Source of the DNA: Hydrogenophaga sp.
GTDB taxonomy: Bacteria > Pseudomonadota > Gammaproteobacteria > Burkholderiales > Burkholderiaceae_C
DNA length: 22,001 nt
NCBI GenBank assembly: GCA_021154985.1
Contig: JAJNQE010000109.1
Span: 1 to 22,001, forward strand
Direction: 5' to 3'
Shown: positions 1 to 6,550 of the stretch, piece by piece
How positions within the stretch are numbered: position 1 is the first letter of the stretch
How the letters are laid out: each line of letters opens with the position of its first letter
The notes under the pieces: model-generated
What the model saw: only the letters and a program-made list of their open reading frames with translations
What the model was told of the DNA's origin: nothing
Databases searched by the model: none
Made by a program: the position numbers and the translations under genes

Positions 1-1
1 G

Positions 2-775
2 GCGACGTTCACCGGCGGGTTTCCGGTCACCGGTGGCTTTGCACGCTCGGTGGTCAATTTCGACGCCGGGGCGCAGACGCCCGCAGCCGGCGTGTTCACT
101 GCCGCCGGCATCACGCTGGCTTCCTTGTTCCTCACGCCTGCGCTGTACTACCTGCCACAGGCCACGCTGGCCGCCACCATCGTGGTGGCGGTGCTCTCGC
201 TGGTGGATTTCAGCATCCTGCGCAAGACGTGGGGCTATGCGAAGTCCGATTTTGTGGCGGTGCTGGCCACGCTGGTGGCCACGCTCACCGTGGGCGTGGA
301 GACCGGGCTGGTGGTGGGGGTGGGGGTGTCCCTGGCGCTGTACCTCTACCGAACCAGTCGCCCCCACATGGCCGAGGTGGGCCTCGTGGCGGGCACCGAA
401 CACTTTCGCAATGTGCAGCGCCACCATGTGGTGGTGAGTCCGCGCGTGCTGAGCCTGCGCGTGGACGAAAGCCTGTATTTCGCCAACTCGCGTGCGCTGG
501 AAGACCGCATCAACAACGCCGTGGCCAGCCGCCCCGGGCTGGAGCATGTGGTGCTGCAGTGCTCGGCCATCAACGACATCGACGCGAGTGCCCTGGAAAG
601 TCTGGAAGCCATCGACCTGCGGCTGCGCGGCGCCGGTGTGCGTTTGCACCTTTCGGAAGTGAAGGGGCCGGTGATGGACCGGTTGAACAGCACGGAATTC
701 CTGCATGGCCTCAGCGGACGGGTGTTCCTCACCCACTACCAGGCGGTTCACGAACTCTCGCCCGAAGTGGTCTGA
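2..775 (+). CDS. SulP-family anion permease with STAS domain, 5'-truncated by the window edge
   Basis: C-terminal part (258 codons) of a SulP/SLC26 inner-membrane anion transporter; the start lies outside the window. The frame opens at base 2 with the family signature FPVTGGFARS-VNFDAGA. Hydrophobic helices follow (for example ITLASLFLTPALYYLPQ and VGVETGLVVGVGVSLALYLY), with the conserved stretch LAATIVVAVLSLVDF between them. The last 110 or so residues are a cytoplasmic STAS domain, which is related to anti-sigma-factor antagonists, with the motif SAINDIDASALESL. Family members carry sulfate, bicarbonate or C4-dicarboxylates; the substrate cannot be read from this fragment. The stop is TGA at 773-775, and a tRNA gene lies 18 bases further on the opposite strand, so the unit ends here. 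The family call is secure; only the substrate is open. Confidence 0.93.
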   Translation, partial: ATFTGGFPVTGGFARSVVNFDAGAQTPAAGVFTAAGITLASLFLTPALYYLPQATLAATIVVAVLSLVDFSILRKTWGYAKSDFVAVLATLVATLTVGVETGLVVGVGVSLALYLYRTSRPHMAEVGLVAGTEHFRNVQRHHVVVSPRVLSLRVDESLYFANSRALEDRINNAVASRPGLEHVVLQCSAINDIDASALESLEAIDLRLRGAGVRLHLSEVKGPVMDRLNSTEFLHGLSGRVFLTHYQAVHELSPEVV

Positions 776-793
776 GGCTGACCAAGGCTTGGG

Positions 794-870
794 TGGCCTG
801 CCCGGAGGGACTCGAACCCCCGACCTGCTGCTTAGAAGGCAGCTGCTCTATCCGGTTGAGCTACGGGCAG
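794..870 (-). tRNA. tRNA-Arg (anticodon TCT)
   Basis: On the minus strand the sequence folds as a standard cloverleaf. The acceptor arm CTGCCCG pairs with CGGGCAG, the D stem is GCTC/GAGC, the anticodon stem GCTGC/GCAGC encloses loop CTTCTAA (anticodon TCT, reading AGA), and the T arm is GGGGG-TTCGAGT-CCCTC with one G-T pair. The discriminator is G and the 3' CCA is encoded (plus-strand 794-796). The mature part without CCA is 797-870. It lies downstream of tRNA-Pro on the same strand. I see no attachment-site duplication or integrase next to it. Confidence 0.96.
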
Positions 871-895
871 ACAGAGAACCGGCAGCACATAGAAG

Positions 896-928
896 AAAGG
901 CCCACAGAGTGGGCCTTTTTCTTTTTTG
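896..928. terminator. Hairpin with T-rich tail between the two tRNA genes
   Basis: A perfect 10-bp stem, AAAGGCCCAC (896-905) with GTGGGCCTTT (909-918), closes a 3-base loop. On the plus strand it is followed by TTCTTTTTTG, a good intrinsic terminator for transcripts running out of the SulP gene through the antisense tRNA-Arg. On the minus strand the tail is CTTCTATG, weaker, so whether it separates tRNA-Pro from tRNA-Arg is uncertain. Confidence 0.75.
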
Positions 929-933
929 ATGAA

Positions 934-1010
934 TGGTCGGAGCGGCGGGATTCGAACTCGCGACCCTCTGCTCCCAAAGCAGATGCGCTACCAGGCTGCG
1001 CTACGCTCCG
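934..1010 (-). tRNA. tRNA-Pro (anticodon TGG)
   Basis: Minus-strand cloverleaf: acceptor CGGAGCG/CGCTCCG, D arm GCGC/GCGC, anticodon stem with loop TTTGGGA (anticodon TGG, reading CCA and, by wobble, other Pro codons), T arm GCGAG-TTCGAAT-CCCGC, discriminator A and encoded CCA at plus-strand 934-936. The gene proper is 937-1010. A TACAAT hexamer on the minus strand (plus 1023-1028) lies 12 bases upstream and is a plausible -10 box, though no good -35 is visible. Confidence 0.97.
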
Positions 1011-1066
1011 ACTAAGCTGCGAATTGTACCTGCTGAATGGGTGGGTTCTGGCGCCGATGTGATCTT

Positions 1067-1771
1067 TCAGCGTTTTTCGTACTGCGTGTTGCCAAACAGG
1101 ATGTCGCGCGACTTGTCATCGGTGAGCGGCTTTCGGGCGTCGGCCAGCACCGCCACACCGCGCTGCACGGCGGGGCGTGCCGCTATTGTGTCGAACCAGA
1201 CCTTCAACTGTGGGTAGTCGGCCCAGTCGATGCCCTGGTTTTGCCAGCTGCGCAGCCAGGGAAAGATCGCGATGTCGGCGATGGTGTACTGGTTGCCGGC
1301 GATGAACTTCTGATGTTCCAGTTGTTTGTTCATCACGCCGTAGAGCCGCTTGGCCTCGTTGGTGTAGCGGTTGACGGCGTAGTCGATTTTCTCGGGCGCA
1401 TAAATGCGGAAGTGGTGCGCCTGGCCAAGCATGGGGCCCACGCCACCCATCTGGAACATCAGCCACTCCAGCACCTTGAACTTTGCCCGGTCCGACTTGG
1501 GGAGGAATTTGCCGGTCTTGGCGGCGAGGTACAGCAGGATGGCGCCCGACTCGAACAGAGCGATGGGTTTGCCGTCGGGGCCGTTTGGGTCGACCAGGGC
1601 CGGGATCTTGTTGTTCGGGCTGATCTTCAGGAAGTCGGGCTTGAACTGATCGCCAGTGCCGATGTTGACCGGGTGCACTTCCCAGTCGCGCCCGAGTCTG
1701 AAACCACACTCTTCGAGCATGACGTGAACCTTGTGGCCGTTCGGAGTGGGCCAAGAGTGGACTTGCATCAT
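1067..1771 (-). CDS. yfcG: Glutathione S-transferase, Nu-class YfcG/YghU type (disulfide-bond reductase)
   Basis: A 234-residue cytoplasmic thioredoxin-fold glutathione transferase. The N-terminal domain contains WPTPNGHKVHVMLEE, SPNNKIPALVD and ESGAILLYLA, and the C-terminal helical domain contains GGVGPMLGQAHHF and YTIADIAIFPW. These are the hallmarks of E. coli YfcG, which reduces glutathione mixed disulfides rather than conjugating xenobiotics. With the start at 1771 the catalytic Thr9 and Asn11 take the same numbers as in E. coli YfcG. AAGGTGA lies just upstream and fits ATG 1771 or the adjacent ATG 1768; the frame stays open to 1816 but lacks a site there. The gene stands alone and is divergent from the next gene across 66 bases. 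Family assignment is firm; the physiological substrate is not known. Confidence 0.94.
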   Translation of the reverse strand: MMQVHSWPTPNGHKVHVMLEECGFRLGRDWEVHPVNIGTGDQFKPDFLKISPNNKIPALVDPNGPDGKPIALFESGAILLYLAAKTGKFLPKSDRAKFKVLEWLMFQMGGVGPMLGQAHHFRIYAPEKIDYAVNRYTNEAKRLYGVMNKQLEHQKFIAGNQYTIADIAIFPWLRSWQNQGIDWADYPQLKVWFDTIAARPAVQRGVAVLADARKPLTDDKSRDILFGNTQYEKR

Positions 1772-1837
1772 CAATTTCACCTTTGTGTGGGGCTGGTCTG
1801 CTCGAAGGAATCGCACTCTAAGGTAAAACGCAACCCC

Positions 1838-2503
1838 ATGTACGAACGCCTGAGAAATGCCTTGTCACCGAACGCGTGGTTCCGCGCCCGGTCGGCGCCG
1901 CTGGCCGAATGGGCGCAAGCGCACGCCCTCAGTTTCACGCCCATGATGGGTGGCGCCTACCTGCTGGCGGGCCATTGGCAGGGTCGGCCGGTTCGCATCC
2001 AGTGCCTGGCACCGTCCCGCCCATTCATCCAGGGCATGGAGTTGATGGCACGGGCCGATCTGGGTCTGCGGCCGGACGGCAACGTGGTGGTGATGAACCG
2101 CGCGCTCAAAGAGGTGCTGGAAGTCCAGTCGCGCGCGCTGTATTCGCAGTACACCGACGAATTGCGGACCATGGCGGGCGTGGTGCCCGACGAGGTGCGG
2201 TGGCTGTCCATGTACCGCGATGCGGGCTGGGTCGGCCCGGACGAGCGATTCTGGGGACGGTACGCGGCGCTGACCGACGCTCCCGAGGTCGCCAGGCGCT
2301 GGATCGACAGCGAGTCCGAACAGCAGCTGATGGCATGGCCCGATGCGGTGAGCGCCGCCACGCCCATGATGTTCATGCTGCAGCGCGGTAAGACCTACAT
2401 GCGGCTGCAGATCGACAACACCCGCGACATGACCACAGCGGTGCATGCCTTGGGGTTGTTTCATCTGCTCAGCCAGCGTGCCCTGGCAAAGGCGGCTGGC
2501 TGA
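1838..2503 (+). CDS. Conserved protein of unknown function (221 aa)
   Basis: I do not recognise a named family. The product is 221 residues, soluble, with no signal peptide or membrane segment. It has an N-terminal charged region, a core that looks like alternating strands (MMGGAYLLAGHWQGRPVRIQCL), and a long alpha-helical C-terminal half ending in VHALGLFHLLSQRALAKAAG. The tryptophan, tyrosine and arginine content and the codon use match neighbouring real genes, unlike the shadow frames. ATG 1838 is preferred: the frame continues upstream but would run through the glutathione transferase gene. The nearest Shine-Dalgarno-like element, AAGGT, is rather far (about 13 bases). The gene ends 18 bases before the convergent acyl-CoA dehydrogenase, and a 7-bp stem spans both stop codons. 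Confidence 0.78.
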   Translation: MYERLRNALSPNAWFRARSAPLAEWAQAHALSFTPMMGGAYLLAGHWQGRPVRIQCLAPSRPFIQGMELMARADLGLRPDGNVVVMNRALKEVLEVQSRALYSQYTDELRTMAGVVPDEVRWLSMYRDAGWVGPDERFWGRYAALTDAPEVARRWIDSESEQQLMAWPDAVSAATPMMFMLQRGKTYMRLQIDNTRDMTTAVHALGLFHLLSQRALAKAAG

Positions 2504-2521
2504 AGCGCGAGCCGAGCGGCT

Positions 2522-3781
2522 TCAGGAGCCGCGCGTGACCGGCATCTCCACCTCGGTTTTCACGAGCATGTGTTTGGCCAGCTCCAGCTTGGCGATCGCC
2601 ATGCGGTGCACCTCGTCCGGGCCGTCGGCCAGGCGAAGGGTGCGCTGGCTGGCGTAGCTGTAGGCGAGCGGGAAATCGTCGCTCACGCCACCACCGCCGT
2701 GGGCCTGGATGGCCATGTCGATGATGTCGCAGGCCATGTTGGGTGCCACCACCTTGATCATGGCGATCTCGGCCTTGGCCACCTTGTTGCCCACTGTGTC
2801 CATCATGTAGGCGGCTTTGAGCGTGAGCAGGCGTGCCATCTCGATGCGGCAGCGCGCATCGGCAATGCGTTCGTGCCAGACCGACTGGGCGGACACCGGC
2901 TTGCCGAAGGCGACACGGCTGTTGAGGCGTTTGCACATGAGTTCCATGGCGCGCTCGGCGGCACCGATGGAGCGCATGCAGTGGTGGATGCGGCCCGGGC
3001 CGAGTCGGCCCTGGGCAATTTCAAAACCGCGGCCTTCGCCCAGCAGCAGGTTGCCCACCGGCACGCGCACGTTCTTTAGCACCACTTCCATGTGACCGTG
3101 GGGCGCATCGTCGTAACCAAACACCGACAGCGGCCGCACGATGGTCACGCCCTTGCTGTTGGCCGGCACGATGATCATGGACTGCTGCGAATGGCGCGGC
3201 GCGTCCGGGTTGCTTTTGCCCATGACGATGTAGACCGCGCAGCGCGGGTCGCCGGCGCCGGACGACCACCACTTGCGGCCGTTGATCACGTATTCGTCGC
3301 CGTCACGTTCGATGCGGCATTCGATGTTGGTTGCATCCGACGAAGCCACCTCGGGCTCGGTCATCAGGAAGGCCGAGCGGATCTCGCCGCGCAGCAGCGG
3401 CTCCAGCCACTGGTCTTTGAGCTCTTCGCTGGCGTAGCGTTCGAAGGTTTCCATGTTGCCGGTGTCGGGCGCCGAGCAGTTGAACACTTCGGCCGCAAAC
3501 GGCACACGGCCCATGATCTCGCACATCGGCGCGTATTCGAGGTTGGACAAGCCCTGGGGCGCGCGCGGGCTGCGCGGCAGGAACAGGTTCCACAGGCCGG
3601 CGGCCTGGGCCTTGGGCTTGAGCTCTTCAATGATGGTGGTCGGAATCCACGCATTGCCCTTGGCGCGGTTGGCCGCGATCTCGGCGAAGAAGCGCGCCTC
3701 GTTCGGGTAGATGTGCTCGTCCATGAACGCCAGCAGGCGCTCGCGCATGGCCTTGACTTTGTCGGTGTAATCGAAATTCAT
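2522..3781 (-). CDS. Acyl-CoA dehydrogenase family protein, ACAD10/ACAD11 (LvaC-like) type
   Basis: A 419-residue flavoprotein with the full acyl-CoA dehydrogenase layout: N-terminal helices (1-130), central beta domain with the FAD-binding FLMTEPEVASSDATN (138-152) and KWWSSGAGDP (170-179), and C-terminal helices with IQAHGGGGVSDDFPLA (358-373). At the position of the usual catalytic Glu (YEGT motif of MCAD) it has LADGPDEVH, so Asp386 replaces Glu. This is typical of the ACAD10/11 branch, which in animals is fused to a kinase domain and in Pseudomonas levulinate catabolism (LvaC) acts on 4-phosphorylated acyl-CoAs. AGGAGA 5 bases upstream supports ATG 3781. The kinase gene lies 36 bases upstream in the same direction, so the two are probably co-transcribed. 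The dehydrogenase family is certain; 4-hydroxyacyl chemistry is inference. Confidence 0.94.
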   Translation of the reverse strand: MNFDYTDKVKAMRERLLAFMDEHIYPNEARFFAEIAANRAKGNAWIPTTIIEELKPKAQAAGLWNLFLPRSPRAPQGLSNLEYAPMCEIMGRVPFAAEVFNCSAPDTGNMETFERYASEELKDQWLEPLLRGEIRSAFLMTEPEVASSDATNIECRIERDGDEYVINGRKWWSSGAGDPRCAVYIVMGKSNPDAPRHSQQSMIIVPANSKGVTIVRPLSVFGYDDAPHGHMEVVLKNVRVPVGNLLLGEGRGFEIAQGRLGPGRIHHCMRSIGAAERAMELMCKRLNSRVAFGKPVSAQSVWHERIADARCRIEMARLLTLKAAYMMDTVGNKVAKAEIAMIKVVAPNMACDIIDMAIQAHGGGGVSDDFPLAYSYASQRTLRLADGPDEVHRMAIAKLELAKHMLVKTEVEMPVTRGS

Positions 3782-3817
3782 CGTGTCTCCTGTGGGTGAT
3801 CGGGTGTTTGAATCGGT

Positions 3818-4903
3818 TCAGTGGGTGCTGGCAAATCGCCAGGCCATTTCGGCCATGGGGCGGGCGCCGGCGGCGGACTTCACGGCCTGGTCGCTCGACG
3901 CTGTGCCGGCTTCGACCCGCTTGGCAATGCCTTGCAGGATGGCCGCCAGGCGGAACATGTTGTAGGCGAGGTAGAAGTTCCAGTCGGCCTTGAGCTGTGC
4001 GGGCTCGGCGATGCCGGTGCGTTCGCAGTAAAGCGCGATGTACTCGTCTTCGGTGGGAATGCCCAGGGCTTTCACATCCAGCCCACCGATGCCGCGGAAC
4101 AGGCCCGGCGGGATGTGCCACGACATGCAGTGGTAGCTGAAGTCGGCCAGCGGGTGGCCCAGGGTGGAGAGCTCCCAGTCGAGCACCGCGAGCACGCGCG
4201 GTTCTTCCGCGTGGAACATCAGGTTGTCGAGCCGGAAGTCGCCGTGCACAACCGACAGCATGGACTCGTCGCGCGCCATGGCGGGGATGTTGTTGGGCAG
4301 CCATTCCATCAGCCGGTCCATCTCGGGAATGGGCTGTGTGATGGAAGCTTGGTACTGCTTGCTCCAGCGGCCGATCTGGCGCTCGAAGTAGTTGCCGGGC
4401 TTGCCGTAGCCCTCCAGGCCGATGGCCAGCGGTTTCACCGTGTGCAGCGCGGCGATCACGCGGTTCATTTCGTTGTAGATCGCGCCGCGTTCATCGTTCG
4501 TCATGCCGGGCAGCGACTGGTCCCACAGCACGCGGCCAGGGACGCACTCCATGACGTAGAAGGCTCGGCCGATCACCGACTCGTCTTCGCACAACACATG
4601 CATCTGGGCCACGGGCACGCCGGTGCCGTGCAGCGCGCTCATCACGCGGAATTCGCGTTCGATGGCGTGGGCCGACGGCAGCAGTTTGGCCACCGGGCCG
4701 GGTTTGGCGCGCATGACGTAGGCGCGCTGCGGTGTGATGAGTTTGTAGGTCGGGTTGGACTGGCCGCCCTTGAACATCTCCACCGTCAGAGGGCCTTCAA
4801 AACCCGGCAGGCGGTTGTGCAGCCAGGTGGCCAGGGCGGCTTCGTCGAACGTGTGCTGGCCCGAAACGGGACGGGTGCCGGTGAAATTCTGGGTGTCGCT
4901 CAT
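3818..4903 (-). CDS. Phosphotransferase family protein (APH fold, LvaA/ACAD10-11 kinase-like)
   Basis: A 361-residue cytoplasmic protein with the aminoglycoside-phosphotransferase/choline-kinase fold. Visible elements are the glycine-rich FKGGQSNPTYKL (44-55), the catalytic loop VVHGDFRLDN (218-227; Asp222 as base, Asn227 for magnesium) and the metal motif LDWELSTLGHPLADFSY (241-257; Asp242). This subgroup accompanies ACAD10/11-type dehydrogenases and in Pseudomonas putida levulinate catabolism (LvaA) phosphorylates 4-hydroxyacyl-CoA; it is not an antibiotic-resistance enzyme. ATG 4903 is chosen for the MSDTQNF start; a TTG at 4948 would add 15 residues but matches no usual N terminus. No strong Shine-Dalgarno is seen. 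It sits between the Crp-type regulator (49-base gap) and the acyl-CoA dehydrogenase. Confidence 0.92.
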   Translation of the reverse strand: MSDTQNFTGTRPVSGQHTFDEAALATWLHNRLPGFEGPLTVEMFKGGQSNPTYKLITPQRAYVMRAKPGPVAKLLPSAHAIEREFRVMSALHGTGVPVAQMHVLCEDESVIGRAFYVMECVPGRVLWDQSLPGMTNDERGAIYNEMNRVIAALHTVKPLAIGLEGYGKPGNYFERQIGRWSKQYQASITQPIPEMDRLMEWLPNNIPAMARDESMLSVVHGDFRLDNLMFHAEEPRVLAVLDWELSTLGHPLADFSYHCMSWHIPPGLFRGIGGLDVKALGIPTEDEYIALYCERTGIAEPAQLKADWNFYLAYNMFRLAAILQGIAKRVEAGTASSDQAVKSAAGARPMAEMAWRFASTH

Positions 4904-4952
4904 GCGTGAGGGCCTGGTTGAAAAATTGGGGAGGAGGCCACCACGCAATGCC

Positions 4953-5672
4953 TCAGGTTTCGGCTTCTGCGATGCGCATCAGCATGTCCCGGTTGCGCAC
5001 CACCAGCCCCCCTTGTTCGATGCGGATCGCATCGTCCCGCTCCATCGACTTGAGTTCCTGGTTCACCCGCTGGCGCGAGGCGCCGAGCAACTGGGCCAGC
5101 TCTTCCTGCGCCAGTTGCAGGCCGATGCGCATCTCGTTGCCGTCCGACAGGCAAGGCACGCCGTAGCTGCGCACCAGGTGCAGCAACTGTTTGGCCAGGC
5201 GTGCGCGCAGCGGCAAGGTGTTGAGGTCTTCCACCAGACCGAAGAGCGTGCGGATGCGCCGCGCCTGCAAACGCATCAGGGCTTCGTACAGCTCCACGTG
5301 TGTGCTGAGGATCTTCTGAAAATCGGTGCGCGCCACGCAGAGGAGCGTGGTGGGCCCATGTGCATAGGCATCGTGCGTGCGCTGGTCGCCGTCGAACATG
5401 GCCACATCGCCAAACCACACACCCGGCTCGACGTAAGTCAGCGTGATCTGCTTGCCCGATAGCGAGGTGGAGCTCACGCGCACGGCCCCCTTGGCCACCG
5501 CCGTCCATTCGGAGGGCGGATCGCCTCGGGCAACGATCAGGTCGCTGTCCTTGAATCGCTTGACGTAAGCGCATCGGAGTATGTCGTGCCGCAGGGAAGG
5601 AGAAAGGCTGGAGAACCAGCGACCACTGTTGATCGCCTCGCGTTCTTCCATTGTCAGAATCGGTTCGTCCAT
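4953..5672 (-). CDS. Crp/Fnr-family transcriptional regulator
   Basis: A 239-residue regulator. The N-terminal cyclic-nucleotide-binding-like barrel (about 20-115) carries GVWFGDVAMFDGDQRTHDAYA, aligning with the phosphate-binding cassette of CRP; Arg98 matches the CRP arginine but Asp89 replaces the usual Glu. A dimerisation helix (about 118-148) follows. The winged helix-turn-helix has LAQEELAQLLGASRQRVNQEL (187-207), whose recognition helix begins near Ala198. No Fnr-type cysteine cluster is present, so oxygen sensing by an iron-sulfur centre is unlikely. The frame is open upstream to 5900, but MDEPILTMEER from ATG 5672 is the natural start. It lies inside the acyl-CoA gene run in the same direction, 97 bases after the isomerase gene, so it may control that run. 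The ligand is unknown. Confidence 0.92.
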   Translation of the reverse strand: MDEPILTMEEREAINSGRWFSSLSPSLRHDILRCAYVKRFKDSDLIVARGDPPSEWTAVAKGAVRVSSTSLSGKQITLTYVEPGVWFGDVAMFDGDQRTHDAYAHGPTTLLCVARTDFQKILSTHVELYEALMRLQARRIRTLFGLVEDLNTLPLRARLAKQLLHLVRSYGVPCLSDGNEMRIGLQLAQEELAQLLGASRQRVNQELKSMERDDAIRIEQGGLVVRNRDMLMRIAEAET

Positions 5673-5752
5673 GGGCTGTCTTTTGAGTGACTGAAAGGTC
5701 GATGATTGTCGCCACTGGGACGTGACGGCAGGCTCAGGGTATGCGCGCAGAC

Positions 5753-5769
5753 AGCCTGCGCTGCAGGCT
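5753..5769. other. Stem-loop directly after the enoyl-CoA isomerase stop codon
   Basis: AGCCTGC (5753-5759) and GCAGGCT (5763-5769) form a perfect 7-bp stem with a 3-base loop, starting at the base next to the minus-strand TGA at 5772-5770. No T-tract follows, so it is not a standard intrinsic terminator. It could protect the 3' end of the upstream message or mark an internal processing point between the isomerase and the regulator gene. Confidence 0.4.
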
Positions 5770-6549
5770 TCAGCGGTATTGGGCCGGACGTTTGTTGATG
5801 AAGGCGTCGATGCCTTCGCCCGCGTTGGCGTGGTGCAGGTTGCGCACGAAGTGATCGCGTTCGGCGGCCAACTGCGCATGCAGCGGCACGGTGGGGGCAT
5901 CGTTGGCCAGATCCTTGATGCTGGCGAGGGCGTTCGGGGCGCGCGCGTTCAGACGCTCGCACAGCGCCAGCGCATCGGAAAGTGCTTCGCCGGTGGCGCT
6001 CACGGTGTTGATCACGCCGAGCTGCTGCAGGCGTTCAGCGCCGATGCGGTCGCCGCACATGAGCAACTGCAGCGCGGTGGCGCGGGGCAGGGCGCGCATG
6101 AGGCTCCAGCTGGCGCCGCCATCGGGCGACAGACCCACGTTGCTGTAAGCCATCACGAACACGCTGCTGTGCGCAGCCACCACCATGTCGCAGGCCAGCG
6201 CGAGCGAAAAACCGGCGCCGGCACATGAGCCTTCCACCGCCGCCACCACCGGCTTGGGAAACGCGCGGATGGTTTCGATCCAGTTGTGCAAGCCCTCGAT
6301 GCTCTGCGCCTGCACCTCGGGCGGCTGCTGGCGATTGGCCATCAGGCGCTGCAGGTTGCCGCCCGCACAGAAATGGTTGCCCTCGCCGGTGATCACCACG
6401 CTGCGCACCTCGGGGCTGCTCTCGGCCACATTGAGCGCTTCCACGCCGGCGGCGTACATGTCGGGGCCCAGCGCGTTGCGGTGCTCGGGGTTGCTGATGG
6501 TCAGCACCATGGTCTGGCCATGGCTGTGGCTCTTGAGGCTGGCGGTCAT
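5770..6549 (-). CDS. Enoyl-CoA hydratase/isomerase family protein, PaaG-like
   Basis: A 259-residue crotonase-fold enzyme. The first oxyanion-hole strand is HFCAGGNL (59-66) and the second is GSCAGAGFSLALACD (107-121). The two glutamates that activate water in classical enoyl-CoA hydratase (Glu144 and Glu164 of rat ECH) appear to be replaced by Ser115 and Ser136. VGLSPDGG supplies Asp143, matching the catalytic Asp of PaaG-type delta3-delta2-enoyl-CoA / oxepin-CoA isomerases. An isomerase role is therefore more likely than plain hydration. ATG 6549 starts one base after the TGA of the hydroxyacyl-CoA dehydrogenase gene, and its Shine-Dalgarno GAGGAAG lies inside that gene's end, so translation is probably coupled. 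The fold is certain, the exact reaction inferred. Confidence 0.93.
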   Translation of the reverse strand: MTASLKSHSHGQTMVLTISNPEHRNALGPDMYAAGVEALNVAESSPEVRSVVITGEGNHFCAGGNLQRLMANRQQPPEVQAQSIEGLHNWIETIRAFPKPVVAAVEGSCAGAGFSLALACDMVVAAHSSVFVMAYSNVGLSPDGGASWSLMRALPRATALQLLMCGDRIGAERLQQLGVINTVSATGEALSDALALCERLNARAPNALASIKDLANDAPTVPLHAQLAAERDHFVRNLHHANAGEGIDAFINKRPAQYR

Positions 6550-6550
6550 G

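Noticed and set aside
794..1010. tRNA genes as possible integration sites of a mobile element
   Set aside because: No integrase, no duplicated 3' tRNA fragment and no shift in composition next to them within the window.
2500..2525. CTGAAGC/GCTTCAG stem spanning both convergent stop codons, as a terminator
   Set aside because: Only 7 bp with a 12-base loop and no T-tract on either strand; chance pairing is plausible.
3818..4903. Aminoglycoside resistance gene
   Set aside because: The fold is that of APH enzymes, but the close link to an ACAD10/11-type dehydrogenase and the motif details place it in the acyl-CoA-associated kinase group.
3821..4909. Plus-strand open frame of about 360 codons
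   Set aside because: It is the antisense shadow of the APH-fold kinase gene, with His/Val/Gln-rich low-information sequence.
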